DNA from: Bacillota bacterium
Lineage (GTDB): Bacteria; Bacillota; Bacilli; Lactobacillales; Aerococcaceae
Direction: 5' to 3'
NCBI GenBank assembly: GCA_023442905.1
Contig: JAEZWY010000027.1
Span: forward strand, 1 to 11,483
Length of the DNA stretch: 11,483 nt
Shown piece by piece: positions 1 to 6,381 of the stretch. Position 1 is the first letter of the stretch. Every line of letters begins with the position of its first letter. The notes under the pieces were generated by a model. The model did not search any database and was not told where the DNA came from. It saw nothing but the letters and a program-made list of their open reading frames with translations. The position numbers and the translations under genes were made by a program.

Positions 1-638
1 ATTAAGACCTTGTCCGCTATTCCCAAGAATAAGCCATGTTCAACAACACCGACCATTTGAATCAAATCGTCAGCCAACTTGACTGCGTCTTCTATTTTTT
101 CTAAATGAAGGTCAATAATAAAGTTACCTGAATCCGTTACAAATTTAGTACCATCTAGTGATAAACGGAATGTCGGAGCATAGTTTTTATCCTCAAATGC
201 ATACAATAAGTGTTGACTTGCTGCTGGAATCACCTCTACCGGTAAGGGAAAGGTCCCCAGTTGGTCTACTTGCTTGCTGTGGTCACAAATCCAAATGACG
301 CGTTCACTATTCACTGCAATAATTTTCTCAATCAGGTGCGCACCACCGCCACCTTTAATCCCATTTAATTGTGGATCAAATTCATCGGTGCCATCTATTG
401 TTAAATCAATTTTAGCCACATCATTCAATGAAGCAATAGGAATATCTAAATCAGCAGCTAATTCGGCTGATTGAATGGAGGTTGGTACACCGGTAAAGGT
501 TAAGCCCTCCTCTTTCATCCGTCTGCCTAGTTCTGTAATCAGGTAATAAGCTGTTGACCCTGTTCCTAATCCAACAACCATACCATCTTCAACGTACTGT
601 GCCGCTGCAACCCCAACTAATTCTTTTTCGTTCACCAT
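1..638 (-). CDS. rpiA: Ribose-5-phosphate isomerase A (3' end cut by window edge)
   Basis: Interconverts ribose 5-phosphate and ribulose 5-phosphate in the non-oxidative pentose phosphate pathway; cytosolic. About 212 residues are visible, and only roughly a dozen C-terminal residues should be missing for a family of about 225-230. The translation shows the RpiA landmarks in order: GLGTGSTA (residues 23-30, phosphate loop), DGTDEFD (82-88), KGGGGAH (95-101) and LIEK (102-105). D82, D85, K95 and E104 match the E. coli catalytic residues D81, D84, K94 and E103. The visible end reads GVVEHGLFLGIADKV, typical of the family C-terminus. The start is ATG at 638, but the AAAGGAG ribosome binding site at 643-649 lies only 4 nt from it, so the GTG immediately after (635, spacing 7) is a serious alternative start. 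The gene begins 21 bp after the pepV stop and is probably cotranscribed with it. Confidence 0.96.
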   Translation of the reverse strand, partial: MVNEKELVGVAAAQYVEDGMVVGLGTGSTAYYLITELGRRMKEEGLTFTGVPTSIQSAELAADLDIPIASLNDVAKIDLTIDGTDEFDPQLNGIKGGGGAHLIEKIIAVNSERVIWICDHSKQVDQLGTFPLPVEVIPAASQHLLYAFEDKNYAPTFRLSLDGTKFVTDSGNFIIDLHLEKIEDAVKLADDLIQMVGVVEHGLFLGIADKVL

Positions 639-659
639 ATGACTCCTTTGTCTGGCACC

Positions 660-2042
660 CTATCCTAATTGATCTGCTTGACCAAGTTGGATAAAGGCAT
701 CTGTATATAGTTTTAATAAATCTTCTAATGTATGCATTTCGATGTACTCATCGGCTTGGTGTGCCACATGTGCATCATGCTGAAAGTTCATTCCAAATGA
801 CACGCAATTCGGCATTACTTTACTATATGATACCCCACCAGAGATAATAGGTTCAATAGCGTGGTCTGGAAAATGTTTGTGGAAAGTATTTAACAATAAT
901 TGGTTTGCTGGTAAATTCACGTCAGACAGAATTGGTGCTGTATCAAAGGATTTCACAAATGGAATATCCGCGAATTCTTTGGCGAAGGCGGCTGTCAATT
1001 CTGGTTCGGTAATATTGGTTGGATAACGAACATCGATGGTAAAGGCAATTTGCCCGTCTGCTGTTTTCTCAATAACTCCTTGGTTTAAAGTCAATGGGCC
1101 CATAATATCGTGGTTACGGGCCACGTCAAATCCTGACCCATCATAAGGACGAAATAGGCGTGTCCACTTGTTGGCCAAGTCATCTGAATAGGTATTGGCG
1201 ATGATTTCAAAGCCACGGGTGATCGCTGAGTCCCCTGCTTCAGGCGTTGAGGCGTGGGCAGAAATTCCGTAAACAGTTAGGATGGTTTCGCCGTTTTCTT
1301 CTTTGATAGCGATCGGCCAATGTTTGTTATTAGCATAAGCTTCTAAACCAGGATTTAAGGTATCAGCGATGACAAATGTCGCTTCTGATGGCACTACATT
1401 TGACCCGGCCCCACCGACTACACTTTTAATGATGGTATCTGACTTTAAATCGCCCTTGAAGTTCCATGTTGTGGCTCCTTTTTCCCCAATTTGTAATGGG
1501 AATTGGCCATCCGGCGTAATCGCAAAGTCAGGAGCCCCTTCTTTGATAACGTATTGTGGGATGTCCGTCATGTCCGATTCTTCGTCAGACCCAATCACGA
1601 TACGGATGGTATTTTTTAAGGGAATTTGGTAGTCCTGTAAGATTTTAACGGCATAGTATGACAAAACGGCATTCCGTTTCATATCTGATGTTCCGCGGCC
1701 ATACATACGACCGTCGATAATTTCAGCGCCAAATGGTTCTTTGGTCCAATTTGACAAGGCCCCTACAGGTACGACGTCAATATGGCTAGCAACATCCACC
1801 CGGTGGTTAGTCCCCGCATTTTGGGGTTCCATGTGAACGGTATATGGGTAAACATCCCCAACCTTCATGTCGTCACGGACAGCTAAATCGTGCATAAAAT
1901 CTAGTGCTTTGCGGACTTCAGGTCCATAAGGGGCATCTGTTGTAGCCGCCTCATCATCGCGGATAGATGGGATGCGAACCAAGCCTTGGATGTCTTCAAT
2001 CATTTGTGGTATATAGTGTGCGAAATCTATTTTATCTAACAT
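660..2042 (-). CDS. pepV: M20-family dipeptidase PepV
   Basis: Di-zinc (M20) dipeptidase that hydrolyses dipeptides imported or produced in the cytosol. Its 460 residues fit the PepV/Sapep family. Metal and catalytic residues are visible: SHIDVVPVG with H87 and D89; GRGTSDM with bridging D120; DEES with catalytic E154 and metal ligand E155; TPDGQFP with D178; and a C-terminal VAHQADEY with H428. These line up with H87, D89, D119, E153, E154, D177 and H439 of Lactobacillus PepV (family knowledge). The segment between about residues 190 and 380 is the lid/dimerisation-like insert. The start is ATG 2042, with AGGAG 7 nt upstream. One oddity is that the usual DxKG after the bridging Asp reads DMKRN here. 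The gene sits between traX and rpiA in one direction with gaps of 52 and 21 bp, suggesting one transcript. Exact substrate range cannot be read from sequence. Confidence 0.93.
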   Translation of the reverse strand: MLDKIDFAHYIPQMIEDIQGLVRIPSIRDDEAATTDAPYGPEVRKALDFMHDLAVRDDMKVGDVYPYTVHMEPQNAGTNHRVDVASHIDVVPVGALSNWTKEPFGAEIIDGRMYGRGTSDMKRNAVLSYYAVKILQDYQIPLKNTIRIVIGSDEESDMTDIPQYVIKEGAPDFAITPDGQFPLQIGEKGATTWNFKGDLKSDTIIKSVVGGAGSNVVPSEATFVIADTLNPGLEAYANNKHWPIAIKEENGETILTVYGISAHASTPEAGDSAITRGFEIIANTYSDDLANKWTRLFRPYDGSGFDVARNHDIMGPLTLNQGVIEKTADGQIAFTIDVRYPTNITEPELTAAFAKEFADIPFVKSFDTAPILSDVNLPANQLLLNTFHKHFPDHAIEPIISGGVSYSKVMPNCVSFGMNFQHDAHVAHQADEYIEMHTLEDLLKLYTDAFIQLGQADQLG

Positions 2043-2094
2043 GTTATTCTCCTAATTTTTCTAAATTTTAAATTTTGTGAGTTATATGAATGGG

Positions 2095-2811
2095 CTAAAT
2101 GATGAAATAACGGGCAATTAAGCCAAATATCAGCAGATGAATAGGGTAAATCCAATACAGCCATTTGGCGTTGTAACGGCCCCTTAATCCATTATAAAAG
2201 TAGGTTATTACAAAAGATATCGGTGCTGTCACTTCCCATAGGACTAAAAAGGAACCTACTAGAGACTGAATAAGTCGCTGGTTGCGGCTTAGGTAAAGCG
2301 CCCCAATTAAAAGCACGCCAAACATGCCATAATCCGTCTGTAGAAATTCTGCAGCTACCGCCATCACAATAATTGGTAGGCTAGCTAGCCATCGGTTATT
2401 CATTTTACTAGCCAGCCACACAGCTAATAACCCTAACAATAAGGTAAAGAAAACATTTTGATGTGTCCTATCAAAGTATTGTTGACTAATTGCTAGATTA
2501 AAAGGGATTTCTGAAATCAGAGCAAAAACGCCTAAGCGCATAGCATATTTTTGCTTGTTTGAAGTATGGTAAAAGCCTTCAATCAGTAAGAAACAAAATA
2601 TTGGAAAAGCAATTCTACCAATTAAGCGAAAACAAGCATAAGCCGTATAAACTAGCGAATACTGAAAGGTTTCCAGATGTCCACTATTTAATAGGGGTAA
2701 CAATATAGCTGCACCAAGATGGTCAATAATCATCGTAACCATAGCGATCCATTTCAATGTAGCCCCGGATAAGCCACCAGAGCCATTTTCCGTGACCGGT
2801 GATTGTGCCAT
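2095..2811 (-). CDS. TraX-family integral membrane protein
   Basis: A 238-residue, very hydrophobic protein with about seven predicted membrane segments. The N-terminal signature LKWIAMVTMIIDHLGA, followed by RLIGRIAFPIFCFLLIEGF and then FFTLLLGLLAVW, is the pattern I associate with the TraX family (Pfam PF05857). That family is named after the F-plasmid pilin N-acetylase, but it is widespread in Firmicutes chromosomes without conjugation genes. The conserved Asp-His in IIDHLG and the Arg residues in RLIGRIAFP lie in or near membrane segments and suggest an enzymatic acyltransferase-like role, which is inference. The start is ATG 2811 with AAGGAGG 8 nt upstream. It is the first gene of the run traX-pepV-rpiA, with a possible extended -10 promoter at 2851-2859. 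Nothing nearby is related to conjugation, so the substrate is unknown. Confidence 0.85.
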   Translation of the reverse strand: MAQSPVTENGSGGLSGATLKWIAMVTMIIDHLGAAILLPLLNSGHLETFQYSLVYTAYACFRLIGRIAFPIFCFLLIEGFYHTSNKQKYAMRLGVFALISEIPFNLAISQQYFDRTHQNVFFTLLLGLLAVWLASKMNNRWLASLPIIVMAVAAEFLQTDYGMFGVLLIGALYLSRNQRLIQSLVGSFLVLWEVTAPISFVITYFYNGLRGRYNAKWLYWIYPIHLLIFGLIARYFII

Positions 2812-2850
2812 ATCAGTCGCCTCCTTCTTTACAATTTTGACGATGCTATT

Positions 2851-2859
2851 ATTTTATCA
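2851..2859 (-). promoter_or_regulatory. Possible extended -10 promoter of the traX-pepV-rpiA operon
   Basis: Read on the minus strand the sequence is TGATAAAAT, an extended -10 (TG, one base, TAAAAT), about 40 bp before the traX start. No convincing -35 is present upstream. It lies between the terminator at 2901-2932 and traX, which is where a fresh promoter would be needed. Confidence 0.45.
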
Positions 2860-2900
2860 TAATTTTTTCATTTTTCTTTAGGAATCATCATTGACTGGTA

Positions 2901-2932
2901 AAGAAAAAAGGCCAAGACAAAGTCTCGACCTT
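2901..2932 (-). terminator. Rho-independent terminator reading leftward
   Basis: On the minus strand AAGGTCGAGAC (2922-2932) pairs with GTCTTGGCCTT (2908-2918) across a TTT loop. This gives 11 pairs, two of them G-U, followed by a TTTTCTT tract at 2907-2901. The same hairpin on the plus strand would have two mismatches, so it works leftward. It would stop transcription from the ABC operon and from the structured element at 2950-3299 before traX. Confidence 0.85.
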
Positions 2933-3003
2933 TCATTCTATCTACATTTAAATTTAATCGAATATATCCGTTTAAGAAGCTGAATCGCAACCTTAGAGCC
3001 GGT

Positions 3004-3023
3004 CGGTCTCGCTCACACCTTGT
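3004..3023 (-). repeat. 20-nt conserved box, downstream copy
   Basis: The plus-strand sequence is CGGTCTCGCTCACACCTTGT. It is identical at all 20 positions to the copy at 3122-3141 and is the most conserved part of the 118-nt unit. Confidence 0.95.
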
Positions 3024-3060
3024 CTAATCGGGTTCGCTCGACCAGCTCAAGTCCACTTCA

Positions 3061-3100
3061 GACTAATTTGCAGCTGATTGCATCAGCTACTACATTAGTC
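3061..3100 (-). repeat. Hairpin of the second 118-nt unit
   Basis: GACTAAT (3061-3067) pairs with ATTAGTC (3094-3100), and AGCTGAT (3072-3078) pairs with ATCAGCT (3082-3088). On the minus strand the apical loop is GCA and the 3' side of the internal loop is GCAA, as in the hairpin at 3182-3214. Confidence 0.85.
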
Positions 3101-3121
3101 TTCCAGCGTTATTGAGCTGAA

Positions 3122-3141
3122 CGGTCTCGCTCACACCTTGT
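3122..3141 (-). repeat. 20-nt conserved box, upstream copy
   Basis: Identical to the copy at 3004-3023, with a period of 118 nt. The following bases on the minus strand can pair back: CTGAAgCGG (3171-3179) with CCGTTCAG (3117-3124), 8 pairs with one bulge. This would enclose the box in a closed domain. Confidence 0.95.
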
Positions 3142-3181
3142 TAGTCGAGTTCTCCAGAGCAGTCAGGTCTCCGCTTCAGAT

Positions 3182-3214
3182 ATAGGTTGCGTGATGTGCC
3201 ATCACTCCTCCTAT
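3182..3214 (-). repeat. Hairpin of the first 118-nt unit
   Basis: ATAGG (3182-3186) pairs with CCTAT (3210-3214), and GTGATG (3191-3196) pairs with CATCAC (3200-3205). On the minus strand the apical loop is GCA and the 3' internal loop is GCAA. The loops of the two hairpins are 118 nt apart, in register with the 20-nt box. Confidence 0.85.
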
Positions 3215-3228
3215 TTCTTCCACCTTAT

Positions 3229-3260
3229 GACCGAGTTGATGCTTTAGCATTTACTCGGTC
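3229..3260 (-). repeat. Strong hairpin at the upstream end of the structured element
   Basis: GACCGAGT (3229-3236) pairs perfectly with ACTCGGTC (3253-3260). After a 2x2 internal loop, ATGC (3239-3242) pairs with GCAT (3247-3250). No U-tract follows on either strand, so it is a structural stem and not a terminator. Confidence 0.8.
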
Positions 3261-3307
3261 AAATGCGTTAGAAGTCGACTGCCTTAACGCTCTGTATCGC
3301 ATCCTAT

Positions 3308-4000
3308 CTACACTTGTGTTTTTAGTGCGCCGTCTTTTGCGGTTGCTTTGCTTGAGCGTCGTTTTGATAGGTATTTTGAGAATTTAGATAATGTGTAACA
3401 TACTAACCAGTATAAAAAGGTCATGATGATAAACATTGGGATGACATATGCTGTGTTTTGATTGTATATAATTTTCGCATTGTGGGTCAGTTCTGGTAAT
3501 GAAATGATCGTGGCTAGCGATGTGTCTTTAATCAAGGCAATCAATTGTGACACAATTGATGGTGCCATTGATCGTACAGCTTGTGGTAATAAAATATACA
3601 GAAGGGTTTGTACACGGGTTAATCCGGTAGAAATCCCTGCTTCTGCTTGTCCTTTTGGAATAGCGTTCAAACCACCCCGAATGATTTCTGAGATCATGGC
3701 TGATTCAAATATCGTTAAAGCTCCTACTGCTGCCCAGAAGATATTCAAGCGAATACCTAATTGCGGTAAGGCAAAATAAGTAAAGAAGATAATCAATAGT
3801 AAAGGTAAATTACGAATGATATCTATAATTAATCCTAATACTTTTGATAAGACTGGAATTCCCATAAAGCGAATGATCCCAAAAATACTACCTAAAATTA
3901 ATGAAAATATGATAGCGTAAAACGTTACTTGAAGCGTAACCCATAGACCATCAAGTAAAAATTGGATATTCATCCATTGAAATGCACCTGCAAAATCCAT
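3308..4000 (-). CDS. Polar amino acid ABC transporter permease (GluD/GlnP type)
   Basis: One of two membrane subunits of a polar amino acid importer, 230 residues, with about five membrane helices. The cytoplasmic EAA loop that docks on the ATPase is visible around residues 105-140: EIIRGGLNAIPKGQAEAG, then LPQAVRSMAPS. This is the HisM/GlnP permease family. The start is ATG 4000 with AAAGGAG 9 nt upstream. That ribosome binding site overlaps the stop region of the preceding permease (16-bp gap), so the two are probably translationally linked. It is the last gene of the four-gene operon. The C-terminal tail (SKRRSSKATAKDGALKTQV) is basic and cytoplasmic. The stop codon lies inside an imperfect direct repeat that bounds the structured element downstream. 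Confidence 0.93.
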   Translation of the reverse strand: MDFAGAFQWMNIQFLLDGLWVTLQVTFYAIIFSLILGSIFGIIRFMGIPVLSKVLGLIIDIIRNLPLLLIIFFTYFALPQLGIRLNIFWAAVGALTIFESAMISEIIRGGLNAIPKGQAEAGISTGLTRVQTLLYILLPQAVRSMAPSIVSQLIALIKDTSLATIISLPELTHNAKIIYNQNTAYVIPMFIIMTFLYWLVCYTLSKFSKYLSKRRSSKATAKDGALKTQV

Positions 4001-4016
4001 CTATTACCGCTCCTTT

Positions 4017-4670
4017 CTAACGTACGTCCTGTTGTGCTAATCGTTTTTCAATATAAGATACCAATAAGGTTAAAGGTACTGTGATAATGAGGTAAATACA
4101 AGCAATCATTGTATAGGTACCTAATGTATTAAAGGTCTCACTAGCAATCAAATCACCGTAGTACATTAAATCTAACCCGGCTACCATTGCTAGGATTGAA
4201 GAGTTTTTCACCAAATTGATGAATTGGTTACCTAATGGTGGAATCACAATTTTCACTGCTTGTGGTAAGACGACAAAACGCATTGTTTGTACATATGTCA
4301 TCCCTTGTGAAATCGCCGCTTCTCTTTGCCCTTTTGGTACCGCGTCAATACCTGAACGAACGACATCAGCAATAAAGGCCGATGTATATAAGGTTAACCC
4401 GATAATCCCTGATTGGAATCCGGTAATATCAACACCATATAAAGGGATTACTACATAGAAAAACATCACAATAATCAATAAGGGAATATTACGGAAAAAT
4501 TCTACATAGATGTCCCCAATTTTAGCTAATACTTTGTTTTCTAAAGTTTGGATAATACCCACCAAACCACCAAGAATCAACGAACAGATTAGGGCGATGA
4601 CTGATGCAATTAAAGTATTGATAAATCCTTCAATAATTAAATCGCTATAACTTGTTAATAGTTCAAACAT
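4017..4670 (-). CDS. Polar amino acid ABC transporter permease (GluC/GlnM type)
   Basis: Second membrane subunit of the importer, 217 residues and about five helices. It carries the EAA loop (PKGQREAAISQGMTYVQTMR, then LPQAVKIVIPPLGNQ) typical of the His/Glu/Gln/Arg permease family. It has the same fold as the permease encoded just downstream but is clearly diverged, as expected for a heterodimeric channel such as GluC-GluD. The start is ATG 4670, with GGGAGG 8 nt upstream. The gap to the binding-protein gene is 13 bp, so it is in the same operon. Confidence 0.93.
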   Translation of the reverse strand: MFELLTSYSDLIIEGFINTLIASVIALICSLILGGLVGIIQTLENKVLAKIGDIYVEFFRNIPLLIIVMFFYVVIPLYGVDITGFQSGIIGLTLYTSAFIADVVRSGIDAVPKGQREAAISQGMTYVQTMRFVVLPQAVKIVIPPLGNQFINLVKNSSILAMVAGLDLMYYGDLIASETFNTLGTYTMIACIYLIITVPLTLLVSYIEKRLAQQDVR

Positions 4671-4683
4671 TTACTCAACCTCC

Positions 4684-5499
4684 CTACTCTGCAATTGATG
4701 ACTCAGTATCGTCACCAAACCATTTTGCATAGATTTCTTGATACGTACCATCTGCTACCATATCGTCAATAGCTTGATTTACTTCATTTAAGAAGTCTTC
4801 TTGGCCTTTGTTGATAGCAATACCGTACGGCTCTGTTGTAAAGGTTGATCCCGCAAGTTTATAGCCTGGGTTTTGTTCTATAATCCCTAATAAAATCGCA
4901 TTATCTGTGGTCATCGCATCCCCTTGGCCTGATTTTAAGGCTGTAAAGGCTTCAGCATAGTTTTCTAATTCTAAGATATTTGCCTCTGGAGCTGCTTCTT
5001 TAATACGTTGCGCAGAAGTTGATCCTTTAACTGCCAAAACAGTATCGTCACTTGTTAAGCTTTCTACACCTTCAATATCAGAATCTTCTGGCACCATCAA
5101 GGCTTGTCCAGCATCAAAGTAAACTTGACTGAAATCTACTTGTTTTAACCGCTCTTCTGAAATCGTCATCGTTGCAATCAAAGCCTCTACATTCCCATTT
5201 TTCAATAACGGAATACGAGTTTTTGAAGTTACCTCAACAAATTCAGCTTCAGCATTTTCGCCACCAACTCGAGTAGTAATTTCTTTGGCCATATCAATAT
5301 CAAAACCTTCAATGCGGTTTTCTGCAATATTATATTTACCAAATAAGTTGGTATCAACTTTTACCCCCCAAGTGATTACTGGATAAGCTTCGCTATCAAT
5401 TCGCTCAGCAATATTTTGTTGGCTAGCAGCGCTACTTGTACAGGCCGTCGCCAGAAAGCTGAAGGCCAAAAGCGTAACAATTCGCGATATTTTTTTCAT
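4684..5499 (-). CDS. Amino acid ABC transporter substrate-binding lipoprotein (Glu/Gln/Asp type)
   Basis: Extracellular receptor of the importer, 271 residues. The N-terminus is a lipoprotein signal: MKKISRIV, a hydrophobic run, then ATAC with lipidated Cys at 20. The mature part is a periplasmic-binding-protein family 3 domain (SBP_bac_3): TWGVKVDTNLFGKY, GFDIDMAKEI, SKTRIPLLKNGNVEALIATM, and AMTTDNAIL in the second lobe. The TRIPLLKNG and IATMTI motifs resemble those of glutamate/glutamine/aspartate binders such as GluB and PEB1, so an acidic or amide amino acid is the likely ligand, although the exact one cannot be fixed from sequence. The start is ATG 5499 with GAGGGAG 5 nt upstream. It lies 35 bp after the ATPase gene, in the gene order gluA-gluB-gluC-gluD. 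Confidence 0.92.
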   Translation of the reverse strand: MKKISRIVTLLAFSFLATACTSSAASQQNIAERIDSEAYPVITWGVKVDTNLFGKYNIAENRIEGFDIDMAKEITTRVGGENAEAEFVEVTSKTRIPLLKNGNVEALIATMTISEERLKQVDFSQVYFDAGQALMVPEDSDIEGVESLTSDDTVLAVKGSTSAQRIKEAAPEANILELENYAEAFTALKSGQGDAMTTDNAILLGIIEQNPGYKLAGSTFTTEPYGIAINKGQEDFLNEVNQAIDDMVADGTYQEIYAKWFGDDTESSIAE

Positions 5500-5534
5500 A
5501 TTTACTCCCTCTTTCCTTAAGCGTGACTTGCTGA

Positions 5535-6266
5535 TTAGACTAAGATCTTGCTTAGGAATTGGATCGCACGTTCATCATGGGGATCTTCGAAGAATTCTTT
5601 AGAAGGACGGTCTTCTAAAATTTCACCATCAGCCATAAAGATAGTTCGATTAGAAACTTCTTTGGCAAATCCCATTTCGTGTGTCACCACAACCATGGTC
5701 ATGTTATCTTCAGTAGCAATACGTTTCATTTGATCCAAAACTTCTCCAACCATCTCTGGGTCAAGTGCCGATGTAGGCTCATCAAACAACATCATTTTAG
5801 GGCGCATAGCTAAACCACGCGCAATGGCTACACGTTGCTTTTGTCCACCAGATAATTGACCTGGATAGGCATCACGTTTGTCCCACATGTTTACTCGTTG
5901 CAATAAACGCTCTGCCCGGTCTTGAGCATCTTTATCCGTTTTCTTTAATACTTTTAACGGTGCTAATGTTACATTTTCTAACACTGTCATGTGAGGATAT
6001 AGTTCGAAGTGTTGGAAAACCATTCCACAGTCGCGACGAATTTGCCGAATATCAGTACTACGGTCAGTAATGTCCTTTCCATCTACAATCAAATGGCCAG
6101 AATCTACTTTCTCCAAAGCATTGATCGTCCGAATCAAAGTTGATTTCCCTGAACCAGAAGGTCCAATTAAAGTCACAACTTCGCCCTCATTTATCTTCAG
6201 ATTAATGTCTTTTAACGCATGGAACTTACCATAATATTTTTCAACATGTTCAAATGTAATCATCAT
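5535..6266 (-). CDS. Polar amino acid ABC transporter ATP-binding protein (GlnQ/GluA type)
   Basis: Cytoplasmic ATPase driving uptake by the two adjacent permeases. Its 243 residues are standard for the GlnQ/HisP class. All nucleotide-binding motifs are intact: Walker A GPSGSGKST (35-43), Q-loop Q85, signature LSGGQ (138-142), Walker B MMLFDEP (158-164), D-loop SALD and H-loop H196. The track-defined start is ATG 6266. It is immediately followed by a second ATG (6263), which has better spacing (7 rather than 4 nt) from the AGAGG ribosome binding site at 6271-6275, so the true product may lack one Met. It is the first gene of the operon, downstream of the promoter at 6353-6381. Confidence 0.95.
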   Translation of the reverse strand: MMITFEHVEKYYGKFHALKDINLKINEGEVVTLIGPSGSGKSTLIRTINALEKVDSGHLIVDGKDITDRSTDIRQIRRDCGMVFQHFELYPHMTVLENVTLAPLKVLKKTDKDAQDRAERLLQRVNMWDKRDAYPGQLSGGQKQRVAIARGLAMRPKMMLFDEPTSALDPEMVGEVLDQMKRIATEDNMTMVVVTHEMGFAKEVSNRTIFMADGEILEDRPSKEFFEDPHDERAIQFLSKILV

Positions 6267-6352
6267 AGCACCTCTTCTTATTTGATTTTTCCTCTTTTAA
6301 TATATTTGCAATAATTTTTGCGGAAACGCGTTTTTTGCATAAAGGTAAAATT

Positions 6353-6381
6353 ATTCTAATCATTTTTTAAGCAATAGTCAA
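6353..6381 (-). promoter_or_regulatory. SigmaA-type promoter of the amino acid ABC operon
   Basis: On the minus strand, -35 TTGACT (6376-6381), a 17-nt spacer and -10 TAGAAT (6353-6358). Transcription should start near 6346, giving a leader of about 80 nt before the ATPase gene. This is the strongest promoter match in the window. Confidence 0.8.

Larger units (their letters stand above)
2950..3299 (-). ncRNA. Candidate structured RNA / tandem 118-nt repeat element, unknown family
   Basis: This non-coding stretch, richer in G+C than its flanks, lies between the last ABC permease and a minus-strand terminator. It holds two copies of a unit spaced exactly 118 nt apart. Each copy, read on the minus strand, has an irregular long hairpin with a GCA loop and a GCAA 3' internal loop (3182-3214 and 3061-3100), then CTGAAG, then a 38-nt stretch ending in ACAAGG, then the invariant box whose complement is CGGTCTCGCTCACACCTTGT (3122-3141 and 3004-3023). 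The hairpin stems differ in sequence between copies but keep the same architecture, which argues for selection on RNA structure. Two further hairpins (3229-3260 and 3265-3290) precede them. I do not recognise it as RNase P, tmRNA, SRP RNA, 6S, T-box or an intron. It could be a 3'-UTR RNA, a stand-alone sRNA or a dispersed repeat. Confidence 0.6.

Noticed and set aside
1369..1632. Plus-strand frame inside pepV
   Set aside because: Shadow of a gene with intact catalytic motifs on the other strand.
2043..2094. Separate promoter for pepV
   Set aside because: The 52-bp gap has A+T-rich hexamers but spacings near 14 nt; readthrough from traX is the simpler explanation.
3061..3214. CRISPR array
   Set aside because: Only two copies, the repeats are irregular in the hairpin part, and the period of 118 nt is too long; no cas genes.
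2950..3299. tmRNA, RNase P RNA, 4.5S RNA, T-box or group I/II intron as identity of the structured element
   Set aside because: None of the conserved cores was found: no tag ORF or CCA end, no RNase P core, no SRP apical motif, no T-box sequence, no intron domain V or group I core.
3187..3387. Open frame on the plus strand at the end of the ABC operon
   Set aside because: It overlaps the permease 3' end and the structured element on the opposite strand, has no ribosome binding site, and its product resembles no protein.
6324..6337. CcpA cre site in the ABC operon leader
   Set aside because: Shares the central CG and flanking A/T, but the outer TG and CA positions do not match the consensus.
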